A stretch of 64,000 bases of DNA from an uncultured Prevotellaceae bacterium (GCA_900315095.1 OMXS01000005.1:1-64000), one strand, 5' to 3'. Counted from the first letter of the stretch, positions 1 through 8,368 are shown. Notes: a model not told the origin generated them from the letters alone. Numbers and translations: made by a program.

Positions 1-2
1 AA

Positions 3-92
3 AACGAAGTGACCTATGATGAAAACAACAAGCCTGCTTATCGCATCTGGAGATGCTTATGCTCCATCCAAGCGAATTGCAAATCCGCTTGA
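3..92 (+). other. Possible 3' tail of a gene entering from the left edge
   Basis: One frame is open from the window edge and ends at a TGA at 90-92. It encodes about 29 residues beginning NEVTYDENNKPAYRIWRC. The last third of this tail reads through a degenerate copy of the palindromic repeat seen at 215-267. It may be the end of another RHS-associated gene, but too little is visible to name it. Confidence 0.3.
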
Positions 93-100
93 GCCTTGGA

Positions 101-187
101 GAAAACTTCACCTTCATGTACTATGACAAGGACCACCTGGGAAACGTCCTGTCAAGACGGTATTTTAATGTTACAGCAACAATATGA
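101..187 (+). pseudogene. RHS tip fragment, 3' end only
   Basis: This stretch encodes the same C-terminal residues as the intact orphan at 1041-1373, including the RHS hallmark YYDKDHLGNV, and stops at the matching TGA (185-187). DNA from 104 to 267 matches 1290-1453 nearly base for base at a constant offset of 1186. The 5' half of the reading frame is missing, so this is a truncated duplicate rather than a gene. Confidence 0.75.
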
Positions 188-214
188 GAAAAATGAATAT
201 GAATATATCTTGTC

Positions 215-267
215 GCATTGCAAATGCTGATACTCAATGCGGTCGGATTACAAATCCGCCCGAGCGG
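215..267 (+). repeat. Left arm of ~53-bp inverted repeat, copy 1
   Basis: The arm is nearly the reverse complement of 971-1024, with a handful of mismatches. Inside it lies a short self-palindrome, GGATTACAAATCC. The two arms bracket the lipoprotein gene at 421-948. A second pair with the same sequence brackets the lipoprotein gene at 1457-2038. Confidence 0.85.
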
Positions 268-270
268 GTC

Positions 271-424
271 GACCATTCAATCTGGAACCCGCCCACCTGT
301 TATTGGTTATACAAAAATGTGGCAGAATACTATTGGCAAGGAACTAAATGATATGTTTTCCTCGGGTCCAATGTCGCCAACAACTCAGAAATTTGTATGG
401 ATAGAAAAAAAAGATATAAAATGA
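271..424 (+). pseudogene. Possible remnant of an RHS toxin tip
   Basis: The reading frame that crosses the left repeat continues for about 50 unique residues (ending WIEKKDIK) and stops at TGA 422-424. The stop overlaps the ATG of the next gene as ATGA. A short unique C-terminal tail directly after RHS-type sequence and translationally coupled to a lipoprotein is the expected arrangement of an effector tip and its immunity gene. The N-terminal part of the tip is absent. The toxin family is not recognisable. Confidence 0.4.
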
Positions 425-948
425 ACAGAATATTATTAAATGCTTTTATAAGTATATTTACAATATCATTCGTTTCTTGTATATTTGATGATGATGATAA
501 AAAAACAATATACATGCAGATGTTGCCAGATTATCCTGTAGAAAATAAAGACGTATGTGGCAGAACTTGGATATCTGATGATGATAATTACCATCTGACA
601 TTTAATGAAAATGGTTCATGTGTTGTTTCAAACTATCCTAGATGTTTATCCTATAAAGAACCATATCACGATATAGAAGACAGAAATGATACAACCCGTA
701 TAACATTATATGGGAAATGGTATATTGGTTATAATGCTAATGATGTTAAAGAGGTCAATATTAATTATAATATAGAATCCGATAGAAGATTGAAATACGA
801 CAGATATGAACCAGGCAATAGGCTTTTATCCATTAGCATGAAATATGATCCTTTCGGAGGAAATAACAAATATATACCTTATTACGAAATAAATAGTAAA
901 GATGAAGTATTATACTTTTATACTTATAGAGTGATTAGTAAAGAATAA
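421..948 (+). CDS. Small lipoprotein, candidate immunity protein of an RHS cassette
   Basis: A 175-residue protein with a lipoprotein signal ending in the lipobox FVSC at about residue 20, followed by a run of Asp (IFDDDD). The mature part has a W-rich beta-strand pattern (GRTW..., GKWYIG) compatible with a small beta-barrel or lipocalin-like fold. The family is not recognised. The start at 421 is chosen over the in-frame ATG at 397 because it gives a proper signal peptide and overlaps the preceding stop (ATGA). The base composition is clearly more AT-rich than neighbouring genes. That fits the usual pattern of horizontally exchanged effector/immunity genes. The gene sits between the arms of an inverted repeat (215-267 and 971-1024). 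The immunity role is inferred from position only. Confidence 0.65.
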   Translation: MNRILLNAFISIFTISFVSCIFDDDDKKTIYMQMLPDYPVENKDVCGRTWISDDDNYHLTFNENGSCVVSNYPRCLSYKEPYHDIEDRNDTTRITLYGKWYIGYNANDVKEVNINYNIESDRRLKYDRYEPGNRLLSISMKYDPFGGNNKYIPYYEINSKDEVLYFYTYRVISKE

Positions 949-970
949 TAGAAAACTGGGGGAGGAATGA

Positions 971-1024
971 CCTGCTCGGGCGGATTTGTAATCCGACCGC
1001 ATTGAGTATTAGCATTTATAATGC
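971..1024 (-). repeat. Right arm of ~53-bp inverted repeat, copy 1
   Basis: Near reverse complement of 215-267. The DNA from 971 to 1140 also recurs at 2047-2216 at a constant offset of 1076, so this arm plus the head of the RHS fragment were duplicated together. Confidence 0.85.
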
Positions 1025-1040
1025 ACAATAAACAAAACCT

Positions 1041-1373
1041 ATGGCAACATTAAGTTTTACAAAAGGACTCTATATTCTGCGCGACTTTAAGAAGTTCACT
1101 AGCAAGGCAGTTCCGGACATCACCGTCGCCATAGGAAGCACAAGGGAGCTCATGCCGTCGGAGATACTATACACCGACTCCACGGACTATCTGCTGGGCG
1201 GTGCTCTAACGCTTAAGAACGGACGCATAGACATGTTCCAGTTTGACGAGGGATACTGCCAAGCCACACAATATAATGCCACGCAGGACAACTTCACCTT
1301 CCTCTACTATGACAAGGACCACCTGGGAAACGTCCTGTCAAGACGGTATTTTAATGTTACAGTAACAATATGA
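1041..1373 (+). CDS. Orphan RHS C-terminal fragment
   Basis: A 110-residue open frame corresponding to the last part of an RHS core: a 'STRELMPSEILYTDSTDYLL' segment, then 'FQFDEGY', then the YYDKDHLGNV motif that in RHS proteins precedes the variable tip. It has no signal peptide and no complete RHS repeat barrel, so it cannot act alone as a secreted toxin shell. It lies between two inverted-repeat-bracketed lipoprotein genes. Truncated copies of the same sequence are found at 101-187 (tail) and 2118-2214 (head). RHS loci commonly keep displaced tips with their immunity genes downstream of the active gene; this fragment fits such an archive. Whether it is translated is unknown. Confidence 0.65.
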   Translation: MATLSFTKGLYILRDFKKFTSKAVPDITVAIGSTRELMPSEILYTDSTDYLLGGALTLKNGRIDMFQFDEGYCQATQYNATQDNFTFLYYDKDHLGNVLSRRYFNVTVTI

Positions 1374-1400
1374 GAAAAATGAATATGAATATATCTTGTC

Positions 1401-1453
1401 GCATTGCAAATGCTGATACTCAATGCGGTCGGATTACAAATCCGCCCGAGCGG
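1401..1453 (+). repeat. Left arm of ~53-bp inverted repeat, copy 2
   Basis: Near-identical to 215-267 (offset 1186) and inverted relative to 2047-2100. The lipoprotein start codon at 1457 lies only three bases past this arm. Confidence 0.85.
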
Positions 1454-1456
1454 AAA

Positions 1457-2038
1457 ATGATAAAGATAGAATACAACTTTATTTATATTGCATTTATACT
1501 ATGTATTACAATGCTTATGCCGTCATGTGTATTAAAACGTAAACACATGTACCATTTTTCACAAAGTGATAGTTTATACTTTAACATGTATGACACTTTG
1601 CAATACTATACTTTCAAAACGAATAAGGGGATAGATACTTTAATATTCAAAAGGAAACAGATAGAAGAGAATTACAATGAGTGGTATATTGATATAGTAG
1701 ATGGTACTATTTTCAATGCATTCTCTTACAGTGAAGGTGTCTTTAGGCATAATGGCTCAAATGAGGAAATACACATTTCGCATAGAAAAGATGCAGATAA
1801 TAAAGATCCTGTTCTTAATATAATTTTAGGAGAACGCTACGCAATGCCTATTGACGATGCAAGGAATTTCTCAAAAACAGGTATATACAAAGATACAATT
1901 ATCATAGACGACACAAATTCTCATCTGAATCATTATCGTCAGCATAATTACACATTCGAATATTTGAAATGGCATAAATATAAAGGCATCGTAGAATATA
2001 AATTGTCAGATGGCACAATCTACAAAGGTAACATATAA
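1457..2038 (+). CDS. Small lipoprotein, second candidate immunity protein
   Basis: A 193-residue protein with a hydrophobic N-terminus and lipobox MPSC, so probably membrane-anchored after signal peptidase II cleavage. No family is recognised. The mature chain is Lys/Asp/Tyr-rich with a likely all-beta pattern. The start at 1457 is preferred over the in-frame ATG at 1370, because the longer version would translate the RHS-tail overlap and the repeat arm. The gene is strongly AT-rich compared with the chromosome. It lies precisely between repeat arms 1401-1453 and 2047-2100. By position and character it is the counterpart of the gene at 421-948, but it shows no sequence similarity to it beyond the lipoprotein signal. 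This is what one expects of interchangeable immunity cargo. Confidence 0.6.
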   Translation: MIKIEYNFIYIAFILCITMLMPSCVLKRKHMYHFSQSDSLYFNMYDTLQYYTFKTNKGIDTLIFKRKQIEENYNEWYIDIVDGTIFNAFSYSEGVFRHNGSNEEIHISHRKDADNKDPVLNIILGERYAMPIDDARNFSKTGIYKDTIIIDDTNSHLNHYRQHNYTFEYLKWHKYKGIVEYKLSDGTIYKGNI

Positions 2039-2046
2039 TTCTATTA

Positions 2047-2100
2047 CCTGCTCGGGCGGATTTGTAATCTGCCCACATTGAGTATTAGCATTTGTAATGC
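2047..2100 (-). repeat. Right arm of ~53-bp inverted repeat, copy 2
   Basis: Matches 971-1024 with a few changes and is inverted relative to 1401-1453. Confidence 0.8.
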
Positions 2101-2117
2101 ACAATAAACCAAACCTA

Positions 2118-2214
2118 GGGCAAAATTGAATTTTACAAAAGGACTCTATATTCTGCGCGACTTTAAGAAGTTCACCAGCAAGGCAGTTCCGAACATCACC
2201 GTCGCCATCGGAAG
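2118..2214 (+). pseudogene. RHS orphan fragment, 5' end only
   Basis: This copy matches the start of the orphan at 1041-1373, but the ATG has become AGG. The reading frame also has several substitutions, and similarity ends abruptly at about 2214. It is a dead head fragment marking the right boundary of the duplicated block. Confidence 0.75.
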
Positions 2215-2376
2215 TGCCTTAAAGGGCGGTATGTCCAACAAAGCCTTCTGACAACCTCACTTGTATATATCTGATCTCCTCAGGAGTGCCTTCTGACATG
2301 CTCAGGAATATCTCCTGACAATGGCATTAGGTGCTAGTGGAGAGTGGAGAGATTAAAGTTTAGAGTTTAGAGATTA

Positions 2377-2444
2377 TGTCTTTATGTCCAACAAAACATG
2401 TCTTTATGTCCAAAACCACTTATGTCTTTATGTCCAAAACCATG
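2377..2444 (+). repeat. Three short direct repeats in the 2215-2451 intergenic stretch
   Basis: TGTCTTTATGTCCAA occurs at 2377, 2399 and 2423, spaced 22 and 24 bp. The rest of the 2215-2451 interval shows only loose short repeats and no open frame. Confidence 0.6.
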
Positions 2445-2451
2445 AAAAACT

Positions 2452-2482
2452 TTTGTGTTTATCATATTTATTTGTACTTTTG
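2452..2482 (+). promoter_or_regulatory. Promoter for the DUF3667 gene
   Basis: TTTG at 2452-2455, a 19-nt spacer and TACTTTTG at 2475-2482. Both boxes match the Bacteroidota sigma-ABfr consensus. The gene starts 32 nt further on. Confidence 0.7.
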
Positions 2483-2514
2483 CAGCCATATCAGTAATCT
2501 GGGGATTGTAAATC

Positions 2515-3390
2515 ATGATGAAACGCTTAGCAGAGAAGTGGCACGCTTTCCTTGAATGGCAGCGTAAGCCGTATGAGGTGGCTCCGTTGTCGGAGGTGCA
2601 TCACACGTGTGCTACATGCAGAACGGAATATCAAGGCAACTACTGTCCGCGATGCGGTCAGTCGTCTAGGATCGGACGTTACTCGTTAAAGAACGCATTC
2701 TTGCTGTTCCTCGACGTGTGGGGACTTGGCAACAGAGGCATGTTCCGCACGTTGCGCGACCTTATCTTACGTCCAGGATATATGATTCGCGACTACCTCT
2801 CGGGCATGCAGATGGCGTATTTCCCGCCATTCAAGTTGTTCTTTCTGCTCACCGCCCTATCTGTTGTTATAGAAGGAGGCTTCAACTTGAAAGGCAAGAA
2901 CTATTTTGAAGAGTCGCGCACCATTACCAACCAAGCCTTAAACGACAGCATGCAAGACGATGTTTCAGTAGACCCAAAAGCGAAGGCTTTTCAAGATGCA
3001 TATAAGAAATACTCTATCAAGTATTACGATTTAAGTATAAGGTATCCGAACATCTCCACGCTGCTGATATTGGTTGTACTGTCGGGCATCCTCTACATCT
3101 TCTTCCGCCGAAGTCCCGCCATTCCTGACCTGCGCTATTCAGAGTTTCTTGTGGCACTGGTGTATATCACCAACATGTTTTCCATTTATAACATCGTGTT
3201 CGAATTCTTATGCATTAATATGATTATGATTGCCGTCAGCATGTTGCTTTCGCTCATCCCGCTGAAGCAGATGTCGGGATTCCCTTGGTGGAAAATATTG
3301 CTCTATGCATTCATTGTCTATATCATTGCAGCTGGTTTTTTCGGACTTATCGGCATAGCCTATGCTATAATAGAAGTTGTCCGTACGTAG
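2515..3390 (+). CDS. DUF3667-type integral membrane protein with zinc ribbon
   Basis: A 291-residue protein. Residues ~30-55 form a zinc ribbon (CATC...CPRCG). The following segment, with GMFRTLRDLILRPGYMIRDY, is the hallmark of DUF3667. Several hydrophobic helices follow: one near residues 105-125, then three or four in the C-terminal half. It is therefore an inner-membrane protein of unknown function. A tandem ATG ATG makes 2515 or 2518 equally possible as start. It has its own promoter and is not obviously in an operon. The next genes are convergent. Confidence 0.8.
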   Translation: MMKRLAEKWHAFLEWQRKPYEVAPLSEVHHTCATCRTEYQGNYCPRCGQSSRIGRYSLKNAFLLFLDVWGLGNRGMFRTLRDLILRPGYMIRDYLSGMQMAYFPPFKLFFLLTALSVVIEGGFNLKGKNYFEESRTITNQALNDSMQDDVSVDPKAKAFQDAYKKYSIKYYDLSIRYPNISTLLILVVLSGILYIFFRRSPAIPDLRYSEFLVALVYITNMFSIYNIVFEFLCINMIMIAVSMLLSLIPLKQMSGFPWWKILLYAFIVYIIAAGFFGLIGIAYAIIEVVRT

Positions 3391-3479
3391 GCAACATGAG
3401 CTGAGTGAACAAGAATGTTACGCCACTTGGTGCAGCAAGCAGCAATACAATATGACTAAGTGGGATATTTGATATATCG

Positions 3480-4103
3480 TTATGGCATGCTTTCCAGTTG
3501 CTTTGCCACCTCAACGAGTTCGTTGTACCATTCCTCACCGAAACGTTTGATGAGGGGTTCACGCAGGAAACGATAGACGGGAATGTTGAGCTGTTGTCCT
3601 TTCTCACGCGCACAATCGCACACTTTCCAACGGTTATAATTGAGTCCTATGAGCCCTCCCTTGAACGTCTTGACACGAATGGGATAAAGGGCGCAGCTTA
3701 TTGGCTTGCAGAATGATGACTTGCCTGCACGGTAAGCCTTCTCAAGCAGGCAAAGGCAGCATCCACTCACCACTGTGCCATCGTCGAGACGAAGGTCTTC
3801 ATGACATGTGAAGACGCAGTCCTTTCCACGCACTATGCTCGTCACAAGGTCACCTTCCTGGTCGGTGTAAGCCACTCCCTGCTTGTCTATCACCGCCTGT
3901 GCCGATGCCGAGAGGTCGCTCCATACAACATCAAGAGCATCCTCTATGGCAGCAATCTCGTCGAGAGTAACGGGCGCACCGGCATCTCCCTCAACGCAAC
4001 ACTGCCCCTTGCATTTCTCGAGGTCACAGCAGAAACGCTCGTAGATGATATCTCCTGAGACCAAAACGCCGCTGACATCTATTATTCCTACCCTATTCTC
4101 CAT
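3480..4103 (-). CDS. DUF3109 cysteine-rich protein
   Basis: A 207-residue soluble protein with many cysteines in conserved-looking clusters: CCDLEKCKGQCC near residues 25-36, a middle CCLCLLEKAYR region, and FCKPISCALYP. This is the pattern of the DUF3109 family, which I recall as widespread in Bacteroidota and related to YkgJ-like putative Zn/Fe-S proteins. The cysteine pattern suggests metal or cluster binding; no reaction is known to me. It is the last gene of a three-gene minus-strand operon, 14 nt downstream of the uracil-DNA glycosylase gene. Confidence 0.8.
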   Translation of the reverse strand: MENRVGIIDVSGVLVSGDIIYERFCCDLEKCKGQCCVEGDAGAPVTLDEIAAIEDALDVVWSDLSASAQAVIDKQGVAYTDQEGDLVTSIVRGKDCVFTCHEDLRLDDGTVVSGCCLCLLEKAYRAGKSSFCKPISCALYPIRVKTFKGGLIGLNYNRWKVCDCAREKGQQLNIPVYRFLREPLIKRFGEEWYNELVEVAKQLESMP

Positions 4104-4117
4104 ACGTCATAACCATT

Positions 4118-4783
4118 CTACCATTCGATTTCTTTTATTCCGTTGTTTCTCAGATAGGCGTTGCATTGTGAGAAATGATGGTTACCGAACCATCCACCAC
4201 GGTTTGCACTTAATGGTGAAGGATGCGCACATTGAAGCACGAGATTGTTACGCGAATCTATGAGTGACGCCTTGCCACGTGCGAAGCCACCCCACAGCAT
4301 ATACACCACATGCTGACGGTCGCGAGCAAGGGCACGGATACAGGCATCGGTGAACTCCTCCCAACCGCGGCGCTGATGCGATGCAGCCTGATGAGCGCGT
4401 ACGGTAAGAGTGGCGTTGAGTAGCAAAACGCCCTGCTCTGCCCATCTTCTTAGACTGCCCGAACTCGGCATCTGCTTGCCAAGGTCGGTCTGTATCTCCT
4501 TGAAAATATTAATAAGAGATGGCGGAGGCATCACCCCGTCCTTTACCGAAAAGCACAAACCCTCTGCCTGTCCTGGCTCATGGTAGGGGTCTTGACCGAT
4601 TATCACCACCTTCACTTGGTCGAAAGGACACAGGTTGAAGGCATTGAATATCTCTCGTCCAGGAGGATAACATGTGGTGGTGGCGTACTCCTGACGCACG
4701 AAGTTCACGAGATTGGCGAAGTATGGCTTGTCGAATTCCGCGCCCACATGCTGTTTCCACGATTCTTCTATCTGTACATTCAT
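4118..4783 (-). CDS. ung: Uracil-DNA glycosylase, family 1
   Basis: A 221-residue enzyme that removes uracil from DNA at the start of base-excision repair. The water-activating motif GQDPYH places the catalytic Asp at residue 65, and the DNA-intercalation motif HPSPLS places His at 187. These positions nearly coincide with those of E. coli Ung (Asp64, His187). The length matches the family. An upstream in-frame ATG at 4912 would add 43 residues lying over the end of the preceding gene and lacking Ung similarity. The start at 4783 (MNVQIEESW) is therefore used. It lies 16 nt after the transporter gene and 14 nt before the DUF3109 gene, indicating co-transcription. Confidence 0.95.
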   Translation of the reverse strand: MNVQIEESWKQHVGAEFDKPYFANLVNFVRQEYATTTCYPPGREIFNAFNLCPFDQVKVVIIGQDPYHEPGQAEGLCFSVKDGVMPPPSLINIFKEIQTDLGKQMPSSGSLRRWAEQGVLLLNATLTVRAHQAASHQRRGWEEFTDACIRALARDRQHVVYMLWGGFARGKASLIDSRNNLVLQCAHPSPLSANRGGWFGNHHFSQCNAYLRNNGIKEIEW

Positions 4784-4799
4784 AATGACTGAAGTGTTT

Positions 4800-5729
4800 T
4801 CAAAGATTAACGCACACCACACCAGGTAGCACAAGGCCGATGCCAAGATACTGCAGGGCATTGATGTGACGTGCAGGATTGCCGAAAAGTCCCCTGCCCT
4901 CGATGACCGCACCGCTTACCAACTGTCCGAAGATGCTCACCACAGAACAAATGCCTATGCCGAGCAATGGCGTGAACCAAGCGAACATCGTGACGAAGAA
5001 TGCGCCCAGAATGCCACCTGTCCACATCCACCACGGCGACTGCAGACGGAACATTCCTGCCATGTGCTTGCGCTCGCTGGGCATGACAAACAGTAGGATG
5101 TAGAGTATCACGGTGGATATTGCAAAGGAAATGAACGATGCATGAACCGATGATGTGAGCGCCGTGGCCAGCACGCCGTTCATCACCGGCTGTATGGCGA
5201 AGCAGAAACCTATGAATAAACCTGCCACAAGCCACACTATGCCTACACCCTTTGTGTCGGAACCGTTGTCCTCTTGTTTGCGCTTGCCCATTACATAACA
5301 TATAAGCCCTGCCGTAACAAGCAGCAATCCGACGATACGAGGGAACGAAAGCGGAATGGGGGCGCTGCCGAACCATCCGAAGGTGTCAATGAGGATGGAA
5401 AGGAATATCTGACCTATCATTGGCAAAAGCACGGTGAGCACGCCGCCAAGTTTGGGGAACACAACGATGAGTGCTGTAAGCATGACAGCACCTACAAATC
5501 CTCCGCCCCATGCCCACCAAGGCACTTGCGATGCCACCGATACGGGAACCAGCAGAGAGTCGCAAGTGACGAGCGTAAGCACCATAAGCACCAATAGCCC
5601 CACTGTGAACGAGACAGTTGAGGAAATGAGCGGAGTACCCAAAGCAAAGCGGAGACGCGAGTTAACCGCAGTTTGCACAGGGTTGCCTATTCCTGCCAGT
5701 AATATCAATAATATTCCTATGTATTCCAT
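4800..5729 (-). CDS. DMT-superfamily transporter, DUF606/YdcZ type
   Basis: A 309-residue, very hydrophobic protein with about ten predicted helices in two homologous halves. Each half begins with a small-residue-rich segment (GNPVQTAVNSRLR; QPVMNGVLATAL). Fused tandem YdcZ/DUF606 domains are typical of this family of putative small-molecule exporters. The substrate cannot be told. The longer reading frame starts at 5765, but that start lies inside the promoter. ATG 5729 (MEYIGILL) is only 8 nt from the end of the -7 box, so the message has almost no leader. It is the first gene of the operon with ung and the DUF3109 gene. Confidence 0.8.
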   Translation of the reverse strand: MEYIGILLILLAGIGNPVQTAVNSRLRFALGTPLISSTVSFTVGLLVLMVLTLVTCDSLLVPVSVASQVPWWAWGGGFVGAVMLTALIVVFPKLGGVLTVLLPMIGQIFLSILIDTFGWFGSAPIPLSFPRIVGLLLVTAGLICYVMGKRKQEDNGSDTKGVGIVWLVAGLFIGFCFAIQPVMNGVLATALTSSVHASFISFAISTVILYILLFVMPSERKHMAGMFRLQSPWWMWTGGILGAFFVTMFAWFTPLLGIGICSVVSIFGQLVSGAVIEGRGLFGNPARHINALQYLGIGLVLPGVVCVNL

Positions 5730-5737
5730 AACAATGG

Positions 5738-5767
5738 CAAAGATACAACTTTTCAACCGAAACACAA
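5738..5767 (-). promoter_or_regulatory. Promoter of the transporter-ung-DUF3109 operon
   Basis: On the minus strand: TTG (5765-5767), a 19-nt spacer and TATCTTTG (5738-5745). Its position decides the start codon of the transporter and implies a leaderless or nearly leaderless transcript. Confidence 0.75.
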
Positions 5768-5787
5768 CGCATTTATGAAAAAAACAC

Positions 5788-5795
5788 TACCTTTG
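5788..5795 (+). promoter_or_regulatory. Promoter -7 box of the secreted-protein gene
   Basis: TACCTTTG matches TAnnTTTG. No convincing TTTG lies 19-21 nt upstream. It is divergent from the operon promoter at 5738-5767. Confidence 0.55.
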
Positions 5796-5827
5796 CATCA
5801 TTAATACAATATTAAAAACAGGAATAT

Positions 5828-6619
5828 ATGAGAAAAACAATTACATCACTTCTTCTGGCAGTATCACTATCGGCATTTGCACAGGCTTCAACAGATGATT
5901 CATACGATGTATGGAACATCACGGAAGCAGAATTTGGCAACATTGCTCCCATCGAACTATGGATATGGGGCTACTATGCCGGTTCAAACACTCTGGGCAT
6001 GGTTAAGTTTGCCGAGCATTTTAACAGTCCAGAGACACCAGTAAAGATAAACAGCGTGAAGGCGTTGTTCGCAAATGGAACGGCAACAAACCCGAGCAGC
6101 ACCATAACGGCTGTCATCTGTAAGCCCGATGACAACGGTATGCCAGGCGAGACAATTGCCTCTGCATCGATAACTGCTGCCGACATTGTATGCAATGCAA
6201 GCACAAAACCTGCCACGGTGTTTACCTTTAGCGAGCCTGTTAGCATCGACTGTGAGTTCTTTGTTGTGATGGAAGGCATTGCAAATGCCAGTGATGACAT
6301 GTACCTCTACTGCCTTCGCCGTAATGAAGGCGAACTGTGCACCGCCTATCACTTGCTGGAAGACGAGGATCCCGTTACCTACGCACCACTCGGCACTTAC
6401 ACTTGGTATAAGAACATTGACGACCCCACATCGATTGCGATAGGCGTAAACATGTCTAATGATGATACCAACAGCATTGAGAACATTGCAACCAACGATA
6501 ACCACAATGTCGTTGAACACTATTCCATCAACGGACAGCGTGTGGGCAACAATCACCGAGGCATTCAGATAATAAGGAATGCTGACGGTTCTACCACAAA
6601 AGTCATTACAAGACAATAA
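5828..6619 (+). CDS. Secreted protein with C-terminal sorting-like tail
   Basis: A 263-residue protein with a clear signal peptide (MRKTITSLLLAVSLSAFAQA). The middle third has a beta-sandwich pattern resembling the middle of the 705-residue protein at 30776-32893. Shared landmarks are a GETIA motif, then alternating hydrophobics, then F(F/A)VV.EG. The last ~35 residues carry 'YSINGQRV...RGIQIIRNADGSTTKVI', the tail seen on several exported proteins in this window and in Prevotella generally. Such tails probably direct type IX secretion or surface attachment. The function is unknown. It is monocistronic, with its own -7 box and a strong hairpin after the stop. Confidence 0.7.
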   Translation: MRKTITSLLLAVSLSAFAQASTDDSYDVWNITEAEFGNIAPIELWIWGYYAGSNTLGMVKFAEHFNSPETPVKINSVKALFANGTATNPSSTITAVICKPDDNGMPGETIASASITAADIVCNASTKPATVFTFSEPVSIDCEFFVVMEGIANASDDMYLYCLRRNEGELCTAYHLLEDEDPVTYAPLGTYTWYKNIDDPTSIAIGVNMSNDDTNSIENIATNDNHNVVEHYSINGQRVGNNHRGIQIIRNADGSTTKVITRQ

Positions 6620-6639
6620 TAAAAAAAGATATAAAAACA

Positions 6640-6700
6640 ACGGATTCCACAGGTTACACGGATTTTTGATAGTATAATCCGTTATGCCTGTGGAATCCGT
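6640..6700. terminator. Bidirectional terminator between convergent genes
   Basis: A 14-bp perfect stem: 6640-6653 pairs with 6687-6700 (ACGGATTCCACAGG and its complement). It lies between the secreted-protein gene and gpmI, which converge. Confidence 0.75.
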
Positions 6701-6728
6701 CCTTTATAATTATCGCTGTATTTTCTGT

Positions 6729-8258
6729 TTACTGAGCGATGTTATCGCTGATAAGGCACTCGCCAGTCATGTCGCTTGGCTGCACAAGACCCATGATATG
6801 GAGTATTGATGGAGCGACATCGGCAAGACGGCCGTCCTTTACTGTTGCCGAGTTGTTGTTTGTCACATATATGAACGGTACAGGGTTCAACGAGTGAGCA
6901 GTATTTGGAGTGCCGTCAGCATTGATGGCGTTATCAGCATTGCCATGATCGGCAATGATAATTGCCTCATAGTCGTTAGCCTTTGCTGTCTCGATGACCT
7001 CACGAACGCAGTTGTCAACAGCCCATACTGCCTTTGCAATGGCATTGTAAACACCAGTATGACCCACCATATCGCCGTTGGCGAAGTTAACCACGATGAA
7101 ATCGTATTCCTGAGTCTTTATCGCTCCCACGAGTTTGTCCTTCACCTCGAAGGCAGACATCTCTGGTTTCAGGTCATAGGTAGCCACCTTTGGCGATGGC
7201 ACGAGGATACGGTCCTCTCCTTCGTATGGCGCTTCGCGGCCGCCGTTGAAGAAGAATGTAACGTGAGCATACTTCTCTGTCTCTGCTGTATGCAGCTGAC
7301 GCTTGCCGAGTTTTGACAAATACTCGCCTAGTGTGTCCTCTACGTTCTCTTTCGGGAAGAGGATGTGAACGCCAGTGAACGATGCATCGTAAGGAGTCAT
7401 GCAGTAATACTGCAAGTCCTTGATTGTATGCATGCCCTGCTCAGGCATATCCTGTTGCGTGAGAACTACGGTAAGCTCTTTGGCGCGGTCGTTGCGGAAA
7501 TTGAAGAAGATGACAACGTCGCCCTCCTGGATAGTGCCGTCAACCTTTGCATTGTTAATTGGCTTGATGAATTCGTCGGTAACGCCATCGGCATAACTCT
7601 CTTCCATTGCCTTCACCATGTCGTCGGCCTGCTTTCCCTTGCCCTCAACGAGCAGGTCATAAGCTTCCTTTACACGTTCCCAACGCTTGTCGCGGTCCAT
7701 TGCATAGAAACGTCCCACGATGCTGGCGATGGCTGCGCCGTTGTTATCACATACGTCCTTAAGTTGTTGAATGAAGCCAACGCCACTCTTCGGGTCGGTG
7801 TCACGACCATCCATGAAGCAGTGAACGAACACTTCCTTCAAGCCATACTCCTTGCCAATCTCAATGAGTTTATACAGATGATCGAGTGAAGAATGTACTC
7901 CACCGTCACTTGTCAATCCCATCAGGTGCAGACGCTTGCCTGTCTTCTGTGCATAACTGTATGCCGAAACAATTTCCTTGTTCTGAAGGATGCTGCCGTC
8001 CTTGCACGCGCGGTTTATCTTCACGAGGTCCTGATAGACGATTCTACCAGCACCGATATTGAGGTGACCCACCTCAGAGTTTCCCATCTGACCATCGGGC
8101 AGACCAACGTCTTCGCCCGAAGCATTCAACTGTGAGTGAGCCGAAACTGCGTTAAGATAATCAAGATAAGGCGTCGGAGTGTTATAGATAACATCACCCT
8201 TACCATGCTTTCCGATTCCCCATCCGTCGAGAATCATAAGTAATGCTTTCTTTGCCAT
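6729..8258 (-). CDS. gpmI: 2,3-bisphosphoglycerate-independent phosphoglycerate mutase
   Basis: A 509-residue cytoplasmic metalloenzyme interconverting 3- and 2-phosphoglycerate in glycolysis and gluconeogenesis. The N-terminus has the metal-binding LMILDGWG, and the phosphorylated Ser lies at residue 61 in MGNSEVGH. Later metal sites are visible in GDMVGHTG and ADHGNAD near the C-terminus. The length is normal for the family. It has its own strong promoter at 8338-8368 and a leader of about 70 nt. It is monocistronic, converging on the secreted-protein gene across the hairpin at 6640-6700. Confidence 0.97.
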   Translation of the reverse strand: MAKKALLMILDGWGIGKHGKGDVIYNTPTPYLDYLNAVSAHSQLNASGEDVGLPDGQMGNSEVGHLNIGAGRIVYQDLVKINRACKDGSILQNKEIVSAYSYAQKTGKRLHLMGLTSDGGVHSSLDHLYKLIEIGKEYGLKEVFVHCFMDGRDTDPKSGVGFIQQLKDVCDNNGAAIASIVGRFYAMDRDKRWERVKEAYDLLVEGKGKQADDMVKAMEESYADGVTDEFIKPINNAKVDGTIQEGDVVIFFNFRNDRAKELTVVLTQQDMPEQGMHTIKDLQYYCMTPYDASFTGVHILFPKENVEDTLGEYLSKLGKRQLHTAETEKYAHVTFFFNGGREAPYEGEDRILVPSPKVATYDLKPEMSAFEVKDKLVGAIKTQEYDFIVVNFANGDMVGHTGVYNAIAKAVWAVDNCVREVIETAKANDYEAIIIADHGNADNAINADGTPNTAHSLNPVPFIYVTNNNSATVKDGRLADVAPSILHIMGLVQPSDMTGECLISDNIAQ

Positions 8259-8337
8259 ACTGTCAATTGTTATATAATGTTTTAATCTATGATGCTACAA
8301 TGGGCATGATTCCTCTTTCCTACGGAAAGTTCGCGTG

Positions 8338-8368
8338 CAAAATTACAAAGAAAACCGCTAATGGCAAA
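8338..8368 (-). promoter_or_regulatory. gpmI promoter
   Basis: On the minus strand: TTTG (8365-8368), 19-nt spacer, TAATTTTG (8338-8345). Confidence 0.8.

Noticed and set aside
218-424. Independent 68-residue gene
   Set aside because: Its first part is the inverted repeat, which is also present elsewhere; only the unique tail from 271 is treated as a possible toxin remnant.
4784-4912. N-terminal extension of the uracil-DNA glycosylase
   Set aside because: The extra 43 residues overlap the transporter gene and do not resemble Ung; ATG 4783 gives family length and catalytic residue numbering.
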